Shown: positions 1 through 7,990 of the stretch, piece by piece | Numbering within the stretch: the first letter of the stretch is position 1 | Layout of the letters: every line of letters begins with the position of its first letter | DNA from: Pediococcus ethanolidurans | Lineage (GTDB): Bacteria > Bacillota > Bacilli > Lactobacillales > Lactobacillaceae | Length of the DNA: 64,000 nucleotides | Reading direction: 5' to 3' | Assembly: GCF_001437405.1 (NCBI RefSeq) | Contig: NZ_JQBY01000006.1 | Span: 42,384-106,383, forward strand | Notes under the pieces: generated by a model | What the model was told of the DNA's origin: nothing | The model's database searches: none | What the model saw: only the letters and a program-made list of their open reading frames with translations | Position numbers and translations under genes: made by a program

Positions 1-81
1 GAAATTAATGACGAGACCACAGCAGCAACACCTGAAACACCGTTCGGAGAGGAAGAGACAACGGGCGGAGATGATGAATAA
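1..81 (+). CDS. Phage portal protein, C-terminal end (partial)
   Basis: Codons read open from base 1 to a TAA at 79-81, giving 26 residues rich in Glu, Asp and Thr and ending Gly-Gly-Asp-Asp-Glu. The stop overlaps the ATG of the minor capsid gene (TAATG), so the two are translationally coupled. An acidic C-terminus directly before a minor capsid protein is where SPP1-type siphophages place the portal. The identification rests on position and composition only, because the conserved body lies outside the window. Confidence 0.55.
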   Translation, partial: EINDETTAATPETPFGEEETTGGDDE

Positions 82-2138
82 TGGCTACACCACAGCAGTT
101 AAAAGACCAGGCCAGTAGTGTTGCTGGTATCTATTCGGATTTGCAGGACGAAATACTTAAACAGATTATTAAGCGTCTAAATGATGGCGGCCTTGATAAG
201 ATTGACCGTGATAATGTCCTTAAGTGGCAGATGCAAAAGCTTTCCGAATTAGACAAAGTGAATGAAGATACCATCAAGCAGATCATTACAGCTACTAAAA
301 TGGGCAATATCCAGATTGAAAAGCTAATCGATGTAATTACAGACGCAGCAGTTGAAACAGCTGACAACGGCTTAGAACAAGCTACTGGCTTAAGTAAACA
401 GCCTATGAATGAAGTTGATACTGTCATGAAGGGTTTAACTGATCAAACTATGGGTGATTTGAATAACAACGTTAACCAAAAGCTGATTAGTCAAAACTTT
501 AAAGACACTGCACAAGCACAGGCATATACTGATATCGTTAACAAGACGACTGCTAAAGTTGTTACTGGTCTTAAAAGCCCACAGCAGGCGTTGAGTGACA
601 CGGTTTATCAATGGCAAAACCAAGGCGGTTTGAAGTCTGGATTCGTTGACAAAGGTGGTCATCATTGGACGTTACAAGGATATGCCAACACGTTGATTAA
701 TACGACAGTGCCACGAACGTATGGTGCTGTTACTAAGCAGCGTATGGATGACTATGATTATCACCTGGTTTTATATCCAGCTCATCCAACAGCACGTGAA
801 GCATGTGCACCAATACAGGGACTTGTGGTAAATATGGTTCCACCAAGTGATCCTAAGTTCGACCCTAAGTACGATACGGTTTACAATCACGGTTACGGCA
901 CAGCTGGGGGAGCGTTGGGAATTAATTGCAGCCATTGGAGCTTTACCGTATTTGTTCCTGGTGTTAGCACAAACAATCTACATCCAGTTTCACCTGAACA
1001 AGCGATTGATAATGCTAAGGTTCAGGGAAACCAACGACGTATGGAACGGGCTATCAGATTATCTAAGTCAAAACTACAGGCAGCTGAAGAATTAGGTGAT
1101 CAAGACGGTATTAAGCATTTTAAATTACAGGTCCGTAATCAGCAGTCTGCCATCCGTCAATTAGTTAAAAAACACGACTTCTTGTCACGTGAATATAGTC
1201 GCGAAAAGGTTTATGGTTCGAGTATCACTAAACCTAAGACGGCTAAAACCGAACTCAAGCCGTCTATCAAGGATTCGGAAATCATTAATGCTTTTGAGAA
1301 GACTAATATCAAAGAGGCTTTTGGTGACGAATATTATAGCCAATTCAAGAGCAGTATTTCGAATTTAGAAGACGAACAGCTTCGTAAACTATATGCCAAT
1401 TATGGGCAAGATATTGAGTTTGCAAATGTGACTAAAGCCGCTAATAATCATGCTTTCACAGATGGCAATAACGTTCATTTGGGCAATTCTTCTTTTGAAG
1501 GCAATGAAATAAATGAACCAATGCAGACTGTTTTTCATGAAATTGGACATGCAATTGACAGCGCATCCATGAACGATGTGTATGGTAAACAGTTGATACC
1601 CACTGGCGGTCAGGTCAAAAAACGTTTAGCTGGAAAAACGTACACATTTGATGAAGAGGCGCACCACGTTACTGGAGATCCAAAATTTGATCTTGGTAAT
1701 ACTATTAAACAAGATTTATTTGACTACATTAATCACGGTGAAGCTAAGTCTCCAATGCAGATGGGCAAGAGGCCACGTAAAAAGGCTGAAAAAGCAATTT
1801 GGATGGAAGAGGATAGCAAGTCGTGGGAAGGTGTCGAAAAGATACGCGATTTTATTCGTGACACCAAGCCAACAGCTTTGAAGAATCTGAAAAAATATAG
1901 TGATGTTTCTGATATTATTGACGGTACCGGATATGATGCGTTTGATTGTCCGTGGAGAGTTGGCCATGGATCCAAATATTGGAATGATTACGGCAATGAA
2001 GAGACTGAATTTTTTGCCGAGTACACTTCATCAAGGGCAGCAAATCCAGCTTCGTTGGCGTTGATTAAAGAAATATTTCCAAATGCTGCTAAAATATGCG
2101 ATTCGTTGATTGATAAAATGGTGGAGGCGAAAAAATAA
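81..2138 (+). CDS. Phage minor capsid protein (Phage_min_cap2 type) fused to a putative zinc metallopeptidase domain
   Basis: 685 aa. Residues 1 to about 300 look like the minor capsid/head morphogenesis family. They contain a helical N-terminus, an HPTAREAC motif near residue 235 and an INCSHW motif near 281, corresponding to the conserved His/Arg/Cys and Asn-Cys-x-His segments of that family. Residues 310-375 are a charged helical linker. The C-terminal half (about 400-685) is additional and carries HEIGH at 486-490, an HExxH zinc-protease signature, with Glu-rich GNEETEFFAEY near 638-648 as a possible third ligand. Head proteins of this type often carry variable C-terminal enzymatic or toxin-like domains; whether this one is active is inference. 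Upstream it is coupled to the portal, downstream to a small acidic gene through TAATG. The capsid assignment is solid; the peptidase assignment is motif-based. Confidence 0.8.
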   Translation: MATPQQLKDQASSVAGIYSDLQDEILKQIIKRLNDGGLDKIDRDNVLKWQMQKLSELDKVNEDTIKQIITATKMGNIQIEKLIDVITDAAVETADNGLEQATGLSKQPMNEVDTVMKGLTDQTMGDLNNNVNQKLISQNFKDTAQAQAYTDIVNKTTAKVVTGLKSPQQALSDTVYQWQNQGGLKSGFVDKGGHHWTLQGYANTLINTTVPRTYGAVTKQRMDDYDYHLVLYPAHPTAREACAPIQGLVVNMVPPSDPKFDPKYDTVYNHGYGTAGGALGINCSHWSFTVFVPGVSTNNLHPVSPEQAIDNAKVQGNQRRMERAIRLSKSKLQAAEELGDQDGIKHFKLQVRNQQSAIRQLVKKHDFLSREYSREKVYGSSITKPKTAKTELKPSIKDSEIINAFEKTNIKEAFGDEYYSQFKSSISNLEDEQLRKLYANYGQDIEFANVTKAANNHAFTDGNNVHLGNSSFEGNEINEPMQTVFHEIGHAIDSASMNDVYGKQLIPTGGQVKKRLAGKTYTFDEEAHHVTGDPKFDLGNTIKQDLFDYINHGEAKSPMQMGKRPRKKAEKAIWMEEDSKSWEGVEKIRDFIRDTKPTALKNLKKYSDVSDIIDGTGYDAFDCPWRVGHGSKYWNDYGNEETEFFAEYTSSRAANPASLALIKEIFPNAAKICDSLIDKMVEAKK

Positions 2139-2368
2139 TGCTATTTGTGGAAGATGGGGCAGCACTGATCATGAATGCTGCAATTCAGAGGTATGAAGAT
2201 AAGTTCGAGGTTGATTTTCCACTGTATGAACATTTAGACCTTACAAGTGGTGATGGATATGATGTTTCTGCTGCTGGTGCTAAAAGGTTGTCCACGTTTA
2301 TTGATGGTAGAATTGAAGCAGATGCCCCAGTAGAAATTCCAGAGGGATATGAAGATAGATTGTATTAA
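2138..2368 (+). CDS. Small acidic protein coupled to the minor capsid/metallopeptidase gene
   Basis: 76 aa, not recognised. The ATG overlaps the stop of the preceding gene (TAATG), so expression should be coupled to it. The product is strongly acidic, without a membrane segment or Cys, and ends in a Glu/Pro-rich segment (EIPEGYEDRLY). In comparable phages the next gene is normally the scaffold, so an extra coupled gene here stands out. Because the upstream protein ends in a metallopeptidase-like domain, a partner or immunity-type role is conceivable, but that is speculation from gene order. It could equally be a head accessory protein. Confidence 0.6.
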   Translation: MLFVEDGAALIMNAAIQRYEDKFEVDFPLYEHLDLTSGDGYDVSAAGAKRLSTFIDGRIEADAPVEIPEGYEDRLY

Positions 2369-2462
2369 TAGTTTTCGCCCTAAGTATGGCGTTAAAAGGC
2401 TTATTTTTTATGTCCATTTCGGGGTCGTTGCCCCGTAAAACATTCGAAAGGTGGAAACAAAC

Positions 2463-3101
2463 ATGAGTTTAACAAGAGAGTTTTTGAAGGATTTAGGCGT
2501 TGAGGGAGATCCACTTGAAAAGATTATGGCCGAGGTTGGTAAGGAACATACCAATGATGCCAAGGTTGCAGAATTGCAGTCTCAAGTGGATTCGCTCAAG
2601 TCAAGCAATGAGGATCTTACCTCACAAGTGAGTGCACGTGATGATCAATTGGACGAGTTGAGCAAACAGGCTGGGAACAGCAAAGAGCTATCTGCCAAAA
2701 TTGATGAACTCAAGCAAGCCAATCAAGAATCTAACACGGCTTATGAAGCCAAGATAGCTACTATCAATAAGAACAACAAGATAGATTTGGCTTTGCGAGA
2801 TGCTGGGGCACGTAACCCTAAAGCTGTTCGTGCATTGCTTGATGAATCTAAAGTTAGTGTTGACGGCGATAACCTAATTGGCTTGACAGATCAGCTTAAG
2901 TCCCTTGAAGATTCAGACAGTTACCTGTTTCAGTCTAAGGATCCTAAACCTAGCCAAGGCATTCATGCCACGGCTGGCGGTAATCCTAGTGGTGCTCCAT
3001 ACACTGGAAATAAGTCCTTGGCTGAAATGTCGTTAGAGGAGCAGACCGAACTTTATAAGTCCGATCCAGAAGAATTCGCCCGATTATCAGGGCAAAAATA
3101 A
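2463..3101 (+). CDS. Phage capsid scaffolding protein (GP20-like minor structural family)
   Basis: 212 aa. A good ribosome binding site, AAAGGTGG (2447-2454), sits 8 nt before ATG 2463; an in-frame GTG at 2451 lies inside that site and is not the start. Residues about 25-105 form a long heptad-rich coiled coil. The second half has the DLALRDAGARNPKAVRALLD type segment typical of GP20-like scaffolds, followed by a Gly/Pro-rich linker and an acidic tail with EEFARLSGQK at the very end. Scaffolds of this type direct procapsid assembly and are removed before DNA packaging. The position directly before the major capsid gene fits. Size is normal for the family. Confidence 0.85.
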   Translation: MSLTREFLKDLGVEGDPLEKIMAEVGKEHTNDAKVAELQSQVDSLKSSNEDLTSQVSARDDQLDELSKQAGNSKELSAKIDELKQANQESNTAYEAKIATINKNNKIDLALRDAGARNPKAVRALLDESKVSVDGDNLIGLTDQLKSLEDSDSYLFQSKDPKPSQGIHATAGGNPSGAPYTGNKSLAEMSLEEQTELYKSDPEEFARLSGQK

Positions 3102-3122
3102 AAACAGGAGAGTGACAAGATT

Positions 3123-4223
3123 ATGGCACAATTTCAACTTTCGGACGCAATTATCCCTTCAGTATTCGGGCCCTACGTCCAAAATGTATCTACAAAAACC
3201 AATCGTTTTATTCAAAGCGGAATTACAACACCTAATACAGACGATCAGGTTAATACACAATTACTAGCACCTGGAGATTTCATCACATTACCATATATTA
3301 ATGACCTTGAGGGTGACCCAGAATCATGGACTGATCAAGGCGATATTGCTGTTGCTGGTTTGACAACTGGTGAACAACGGGCATTCAAGTTCCGTCTTGA
3401 AAAAGCATTTGGAGCAACTGATATTTCTAACTTAGTTTCTGGTGCCAATGCTCTAGAAACAATTGCACAACGTTTCGGCGCTTATTGGAATCGTGTTGAT
3501 CAGAATATCTTGCTCAAAACATTAGCTGGTGTTTTTGCTAACTCTGATGTTGCTACAGCTAAGTTATATGATGAAACTGTTAAGGCTCCAACCAACACGT
3601 TTGGTGCAGCCGGATTCTTGGGAGCAATCGCATTACTTGGTGATTTACAAGATAGCACTGTTTCTAAGATTGCTGTTAACAGCGCTGTTTACGGTCAAAT
3701 GAAGTTGTTACAGATGATTGATACAGTTCAACCAGCAGGTGCTGTTGTTCCAATCAATGTTTATAACGGCATGCAGATCGTTGTTGATGATGACATTCCA
3801 GTAAATGCAGATGGTACTACTACAGCTTATGTATTTGGCGCTGGCGCTGTCGGTTACGCTACTGCCCAACCTGCGAATGCTGTTGAAACTGAACGTGAAG
3901 CACGTAAGCAAGGCGGACGTACTAATATCATCAACCGTCGCGTTATCGCTACTCATGTCAATGGTACTTCTGTAGCTAAGGACTTCACTCCTGCCGGTCA
4001 AACTGTAACAATTGACGAATTGGCTAAGGACACAACTTGGGCATCTATTACTGATCCTCGTAACATCAAGGTTATTGCCTACAAGGCTAAGTTAGATTCT
4101 CAATTCGTACCAGCAAGTACTGGTTCAACTGATTCAGGTGCTACATCCAGTGCAGCAGGTTCTGACGCAGCGGCTGGATCAAGCGCAGCAAGTTCAGCAG
4201 CATCTAGTGCTTCGGGAAACTAA
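3123..4223 (+). CDS. Phage major capsid protein (zero-frame product)
   Basis: 366 aa, starting at ATG 3123 with AACAGGAG upstream. The N-terminus (QLSDAIIPSVFGPYVQN) and an interior segment around LLKTLAGVFANSD resemble coat proteins that follow GP20-type scaffolds in Firmicute siphophages. Residues from about 331 form a low-complexity Ser/Ala/Gly tail. The last sense codons overlap the heptamer G GGA AAC (4214-4220) and are followed at once by TAA and a GC-rich hairpin, so some ribosomes should shift to -1 and add a C-terminal domain (separate entry). The shell would then contain a major short and a minor long form, as reported for capsid genes of some other phages of Gram-positive bacteria. 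Confidence 0.9.
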   Translation: MAQFQLSDAIIPSVFGPYVQNVSTKTNRFIQSGITTPNTDDQVNTQLLAPGDFITLPYINDLEGDPESWTDQGDIAVAGLTTGEQRAFKFRLEKAFGATDISNLVSGANALETIAQRFGAYWNRVDQNILLKTLAGVFANSDVATAKLYDETVKAPTNTFGAAGFLGAIALLGDLQDSTVSKIAVNSAVYGQMKLLQMIDTVQPAGAVVPINVYNGMQIVVDDDIPVNADGTTTAYVFGAGAVGYATAQPANAVETEREARKQGGRTNIINRRVIATHVNGTSVAKDFTPAGQTVTIDELAKDTTWASITDPRNIKVIAYKAKLDSQFVPASTGSTDSGATSSAAGSDAAAGSSAASSAASSASGN

Positions 4224-4244
4224 CAACGCCCGTTGATTCGGGCG
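4214..4244 (+). other. Programmed -1 ribosomal frameshift signal in the major capsid gene
   Basis: The slippery heptamer GGGAAAC lies at 4214-4220 in the correct phase (G GGA AAC in the capsid frame), and the zero-frame stop TAA is the next codon (4221-4223). After a 6-nt gap a perfect 6-bp stem CGCCCG (4227-4232) / CGGGCG (4239-4244) closes a 6-nt loop. Heptamer, spacer and hairpin match the X XXY YYZ mechanism; phage lambda uses the closely similar GGGAAAG for its G/GT shift. The -1 frame is open from 4208 to 4369 and has no start codon in a useful position of its own. Confidence 0.85.
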
Positions 4245-4369
4245 ATAACACTAAACCAGATAGCACTTGGACAATTGCCCAGATAACTGCTTGGTTAGAT
4301 AGTAATGGTATTGATCATACTGGTGTAACCTTGAAGGCTGACTTATTGGCATTAGTGCCACAAGACTAA
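4220..4369 (+). CDS. Trans-frame C-terminal extension of the major capsid protein (HeH/LEM-like domain)
   Basis: Reading in -1 after the slippery site adds 49 residues, giving a product of about 415 aa. The extension begins with a Thr/Pro/Asp linker and continues with a compact helical segment containing WTIAQITAWLDSNGIDHTG and LKADLLALV. That is the pattern of HeH/LEM (SAP-like) domains often appended to virion proteins of lactic acid bacterial phages. The frame has no ATG and no ribosome binding site, so frameshifting is the only evident way to express it. Its role is unknown; surface decoration or DNA/wall binding are guesses. It ends just before the AAGGAGGT of the next gene. Confidence 0.75.
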   Translation, partial: LTTPVDSGDNTKPDSTWTIAQITAWLDSNGIDHTGVTLKADLLALVPQD

Positions 4370-4382
4370 GGAGGTAAAACGT

Positions 4383-4787
4383 ATGTACTTAACTTATGAC
4401 GAATATTCAAAACTCAATTCGCTCGATAGTACCGTTACCTCTGACCTATTTGCCAAATATATTGGTAAGGCTAGTCTGGTAATTGATGAGATTACTAGTG
4501 ACTATTATCAGCTTCACGACTTGACGACTGACGAGAACACTTATAGGGCTGGCAAGTTTCGTGAAGCAATTGGCCTTGAGATTAATCACCTGAACGAATT
4601 AGGCACTTCGTCAAGCTACGAGGCAGGTCTTGAACCATCTAGTGTTTCTATGGGGCGTACATCCATCAACTATGGCAACCAGACCCAGGGTATTAATGGT
4701 GCTCCATTGAGTGCACTATATTCGGACGAAGCAATTTCGGTATTAGCAGGGTCTGGATTGCTCTACAGAGGAGTGCGAAGCATATGA
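4383..4787 (+). CDS. Head-tail connector protein (gp6/Ad1-like)
   Basis: 134 aa, with a strong AAGGAGGT at 4369-4376 before ATG 4383. The sequence begins with YLTYDEYSKL and has the helical arrangement of DNA-packaging/head-tail connector proteins (residues 5-70), followed by a Ser/Gly/Tyr-rich segment containing SSVSMGRTSINYG. That second segment is typical of connectors docking on the portal. It is the first of four consecutive small joining genes, and its end overlaps the next gene by ATGA. Assignment comes from size, motif and order. Confidence 0.7.
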   Translation: MYLTYDEYSKLNSLDSTVTSDLFAKYIGKASLVIDEITSDYYQLHDLTTDENTYRAGKFREAIGLEINHLNELGTSSSYEAGLEPSSVSMGRTSINYGNQTQGINGAPLSALYSDEAISVLAGSGLLYRGVRSI

Positions 4788-5167
4788 GAGATATAAAGCT
4801 ACCACTTATTATGCAGCGCATGCTTGTTGACACGATCACCTTGAAACACAAGGGCGGTACAGATGATTGGAATAATATTCTAGACGACAAAACCTATCAA
4901 GTAACTAATGTACGTTGTGACCCCACTAGTGGGTATTCTCGCAGTATGCAAGGCGAAACGGTTAACTTCTCATCAGTTTACTATGTTTATCCTGATTATT
5001 CGTTGTTTGACGGCAAATTAAACCAGTCGTTGGATCTATCTACTATGGATAGTGATAATAGTTGGTCAATTATCATCAACAATGTGCCTAGGACGATTGT
5101 CAATGTTCAAACTGTCAAGCAAGTGCATAGTAATCGCGTGTTTTGCTATGAAATCGAGGTGTCTTAA
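4784..5167 (+). CDS. Putative minor capsid / head closure protein (Minor_capsid_1 type)
   Basis: 127 aa. The ATG overlaps the stop of the connector gene (ATGA). The protein is predicted mainly beta-stranded with a central VRCDPTSGYS segment and a C-terminal TIVNVQTVKQVHSNRVFCYEIEV strand pair, a pattern seen in the small minor capsid family found between connector and tail genes of Lactobacillus and Listeria siphophages. It probably closes the portal channel after packaging. The family call is from recognisable segments and gene order. Confidence 0.65.
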   Translation: MRDIKLPLIMQRMLVDTITLKHKGGTDDWNNILDDKTYQVTNVRCDPTSGYSRSMQGETVNFSSVYYVYPDYSLFDGKLNQSLDLSTMDSDNSWSIIINNVPRTIVNVQTVKQVHSNRVFCYEIEVS

Positions 5168-5545
5168 ATGGGATATATGGTCAAAGCTAACTTTGGAAAG
5201 CTCAAGGGAGAATTCTCACCGTTTTCCATTAGTAAAGCCAAGTTTGTAGCGCTGAATCAAATGAAGAGCGACATGGAACACCTTGTTCCTAAACGTTCTG
5301 AATCTGATCGTACCAACTTGCGTGGGTCTGTAGTTATTCTTCCTGATAATTCTGGGATTACTTACAATACGGCTTATGCCTCCGCACAGTTTTACGGGGT
5401 TATCACCGACAAACACGGCGGTAAACATCCCGTAAAGCACTACACACAATGGCCTGGGGATTTTCCGGGCAAACGTTGGGACTTGCGAGGCAAAGAATTG
5501 TATGGCGCTAATTGGGTTAAGGCATTTAAGAAGGGACTGATTTAG
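5168..5545 (+). CDS. Minor capsid protein (Minor_capsid_2 / HK97 gp10-like)
   Basis: 125 aa, ATG 5168 preceded by GAGGTG at 5156-5161. The segment HLVPKRSESDRTNLRGS and the later YASAQFYGV with WPGDFPGKRW are characteristic of small head-tail joining proteins that resemble the HK97 gp10 fold. This protein would sit at the neck between capsid and tail. It is immediately adjacent to its neighbours (stop followed by ATG), so it belongs to the same transcript. Confidence 0.75.
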   Translation: MGYMVKANFGKLKGEFSPFSISKAKFVALNQMKSDMEHLVPKRSESDRTNLRGSVVILPDNSGITYNTAYASAQFYGVITDKHGGKHPVKHYTQWPGDFPGKRWDLRGKELYGANWVKAFKKGLI

Positions 5546-5947
5546 ATGGATACTGTGCCAACGGATTTATTAGAATCGTTGTTCAAAGTAATCAAACAGT
5601 CTCCAGATGTTGCCTCTATCCCGATTAAGATGGACTTCCCACAAACTGGTGAATCATTGGGACTACAGAAACTGCCTAATGAGCAAATTATTTCGCAAGA
5701 TATGATGGGCTATATCCAGAAGAGCATTGGCTATGAATTGACTTATAAAACACAATCTAATGGAATTCCGTTGCTTAGAAAAGTAGCGGTTTTTCTATCG
5801 GAAAATTTCGACAAGATACAGTCGTTAAATGGATCATTTACATTATTAACTGATCCACAGCTTACCGAACCAGAGATGAATGCGATGGATAACGATTATC
5901 GCTATTATGCGTTCGACATTGCTGTGGAAATTGAAACAAACTATTAG
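5546..5947 (+). CDS. Tail terminator / minor capsid protein (Minor_capsid_3 type)
   Basis: 133 aa. The ATG at 5546 follows directly on the previous stop, with AAGAAGGGA serving as ribosome binding site inside the upstream gene. The protein has an N-terminal helix, then alternating strands ending in YYAFDIAVEIETNY. That C-terminal strand and the position just before the major tail protein match tail-terminator-like minor capsid proteins, which stop tail tube growth and join it to the head. No unusual residues were seen. Confidence 0.65.
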   Translation: MDTVPTDLLESLFKVIKQSPDVASIPIKMDFPQTGESLGLQKLPNEQIISQDMMGYIQKSIGYELTYKTQSNGIPLLRKVAVFLSENFDKIQSLNGSFTLLTDPQLTEPEMNAMDNDYRYYAFDIAVEIETNY

Positions 5948-5961
5948 GAGAGTGAAAATAA

Positions 5962-6753
5962 ATGGCATTTACAACGAGACGTTCAAGAGGCTATCAAGCC
6001 AAGATCTATATTGATGTGCTTGGCGGCACTGATATTGAAAAATTCACATCGATGAAATTAGCAGACTTTAAAAATGAAACGTGGCCAGAAGGCGTAAAAA
6101 TGGAACGCGTCGGTCGTGGGTTTACTGACGTTACTCCGGCTGCTGCTGAAACAGTTGATACTGAATCAGACTTACTAGACGCCGGCTATCAAAAATCAGA
6201 GGTATCTGCTAAGGCGATTACTTATGCCTTGACTGGTAATCGGTACATTGGCGATCCAGCACAAGACTTCATTTTTGATAAGTTTTCAAAATTAGGTGGC
6301 GAGCTTAAAACAACCACGGTAATTATTGATCCAGACGGAACCGTACGAGTTGGAGTAACAACCTTGACATCACCATTGGGTTGGTCTGGGGCTGTCAATG
6401 CCAACTCACCAGTTTCTGTAACACTGACTATTGACGGTCAACCATTCGTACTGCATACAGACGGCACGGTTGAAGCTAAGGTGGATAATGTCACAATTAC
6501 CCCTGAAGCACCAACGGTTGCCGTGGGTGCAACTGTGCAATTAGTAGCAGCACTCGAACCAGAATATGCAACTAATAATGCGGTTGATTGGTCTGTACAA
6601 GACGAGGCCATTGCAACAATTTCTTCAGATGGAAAGCTAACTGGTGTGAAAGTCGGAAAGACTATGGTACAAGTCTTTTCCAAATCTTCCGAATCCGTAG
6701 CTGAAATTGTACCAGTTGAAGTCACTGCTGCCGATGGTAGTACACAGGCTTAA
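5962..6753 (+). CDS. Major tail tube protein with C-terminal BIG2 (Ig-like) domain
   Basis: 263 aa, ATG 5962 with AGGAGAGTG upstream. Residues 1 to about 170 form the tail tube protein and include SRGYQAKIYIDVLGGTD and a central segment on WPEGVKMERVGRGF. Residues about 173-258 are a BIG2 immunoglobulin-like domain with the diagnostic ATVAVGATVQLVA-like start, an SVQDEAIATISSDGKLTG core and a G-K-x-x-V-Q-V end. Such domains decorate tails of siphophages and may give weak contacts with host glycans. A strong terminator follows the gene, as is common after the most abundant tail protein. Confidence 0.85.
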   Translation: MAFTTRRSRGYQAKIYIDVLGGTDIEKFTSMKLADFKNETWPEGVKMERVGRGFTDVTPAAAETVDTESDLLDAGYQKSEVSAKAITYALTGNRYIGDPAQDFIFDKFSKLGGELKTTTVIIDPDGTVRVGVTTLTSPLGWSGAVNANSPVSVTLTIDGQPFVLHTDGTVEAKVDNVTITPEAPTVAVGATVQLVAALEPEYATNNAVDWSVQDEAIATISSDGKLTGVKVGKTMVQVFSKSSESVAEIVPVEVTAADGSTQA

Positions 6754-6796
6754 GGAAAATAGCCAATCATAAGAAAATAAATACTAACCAACAATT

Positions 6797-6834
6797 CGGG
6801 GTGGATGGATAAAATCCATTCGCCCTGTTTTTTT
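6797..6834 (+). terminator. Intrinsic terminator after the major tail protein
   Basis: A stem of about 13 bp (CGGGGTGGATGGA at 6797-6809 pairing with TCCATTCGCCCTG, with G-U pairs) closes a short TAAAA loop and is followed by a run of seven T. It lies between the major tail gene and the tail assembly genes, where partial termination would keep tube protein levels above those of downstream products. Confidence 0.8.
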
Positions 6835-6855
6835 ATTTAGAGGAGGAAAAATAAA

Positions 6856-7362
6856 ATGACAGTTATTAATCTTGACACAATTAAACAGCCGGTTGCAAAA
6901 CAAGTCCAATTTGGTGGAAAGAAATATAATCTTTTACCAGATGACGACTTAGACGACTTAATTGAACAAATGGAAGCCGAGCAGGCACGTGTGCTTGGCG
7001 ATCATCGTGAAATTGTAAAGACGTCTGATAAGGCTGATAAGCTACAGAATGCTTCTAGCGAGAAGATGTTGGACTTCTACAATAAACATGCGAAGACACT
7101 GCTGCAAGAGCAGAAAAGTATTGCTACTGAAATGCAGGCTGCTTACGTAGATTTCTTTAATTCCGCGTTACTTGATGAAGATAACGAAGAATGTGAAGCT
7201 GGTAAGCTACTATCTAAGTTTTGGGATAATCGTACCGTGATGTTGGCTACTTTTTACAATAAAATTTCGGCTATGCGACAACAAGAACAAGCTGAATCCG
7301 AGAAGCAATTTAATGATTTAACGCAAGAAGCCCTTGGAAAAGCTGATAAGGTCAAAGAATAG
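6856..7362 (+). CDS. Phage tail assembly chaperone
   Basis: 168 aa, with a strong AGAGGAGGAAAAA before ATG 6856. It is highly charged and mostly helical, with an N-terminal INLDTIKQPVAKQVQFGGKKY strand segment followed by coiled-coil-like helices and a Gln/Glu-rich end. Placement between major tail protein and tape measure, and length, match the first tail assembly chaperone (gpG position). No convincing slippery heptamer was found at its end, so the next gene is treated as separate rather than as a frameshift extension. Confidence 0.7.
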   Translation: MTVINLDTIKQPVAKQVQFGGKKYNLLPDDDLDDLIEQMEAEQARVLGDHREIVKTSDKADKLQNASSEKMLDFYNKHAKTLLQEQKSIATEMQAAYVDFFNSALLDEDNEECEAGKLLSKFWDNRTVMLATFYNKISAMRQQEQAESEKQFNDLTQEALGKADKVKE

Positions 7363-7373
7363 AGCTGATAAAT

Positions 7374-7988
7374 ATGTTGCTACACTCAATCGTTGAAAAA
7401 CCACTTGATCATATCCACATTAATGGCCGTGATTATCGGGTCTGCTTGACGTTCGATAAGGTGATCAAGTTCTACAACACCATCGATTCTAAGCATGTTA
7501 GCGAACGCCAAATTATCGCTTCGTTTTTCGAATTGGTTCCAGATGCACAACCGAAAGACTTTACGCTTTCGCAAATTATCAAAGCTTTGTCGTTTTTCAT
7601 GGACTACATTAACTACAGCCCATATGGATCACAAGGTCGGGTAGATATGACTGGACAAGCACTTGCACAATCTAGTGACACAAAATATTATGACTTTTTT
7701 CAAGATGCACAAATCATATATGCCTCTTTTTTGATGTATGCGAACATTGATTTGTATGATCAAATTGGCAAGTTACATTGGGATAAGTTTCAAGCAATCT
7801 TGATGTGTTTGCCAGACGAGAGCATGTTTAGAAAAGTTGTTGATATCAGGCAGCGCCAACCAAATGACGAAGAACGTAAAGACGGAAAGTTTGTTGCGTC
7901 TCTTAATCAACAGAAAGAATATTACAAATTAAAGGATTCAAGACAACTAAAAAACAATGCCATAAGTAGGCAGATTGGAGGTGTATAA
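7374..7988 (+). CDS. Gp15-type tail assembly protein
   Basis: 204 aa. It starts at ATG 7374, eleven bases after the preceding stop, with only a weak upstream AGAG, so translation is probably coupled. The sequence MLLHSIVEKPLDHIHINGRDYRV and later helical segments resemble the bacteriophage Gp15 family, which sits directly before tape measure genes in Gram-positive siphophages. It probably acts with the preceding chaperone during tail polymerisation. The C-terminal end is rich in Lys and Gln, as in the family. Confidence 0.75.
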   Translation: MLLHSIVEKPLDHIHINGRDYRVCLTFDKVIKFYNTIDSKHVSERQIIASFFELVPDAQPKDFTLSQIIKALSFFMDYINYSPYGSQGRVDMTGQALAQSSDTKYYDFFQDAQIIYASFLMYANIDLYDQIGKLHWDKFQAILMCLPDESMFRKVVDIRQRQPNDEERKDGKFVASLNQQKEYYKLKDSRQLKNNAISRQIGGV

Positions 7989-7990
7989 AT

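Noticed and set aside
7340..7376. Frameshift between the tail assembly chaperone and the Gp15-type gene
   Set aside because: The downstream frame is open only from 7350 and no X XXY YYZ heptamer lies in the overlap. The second gene has its own ATG at 7374.
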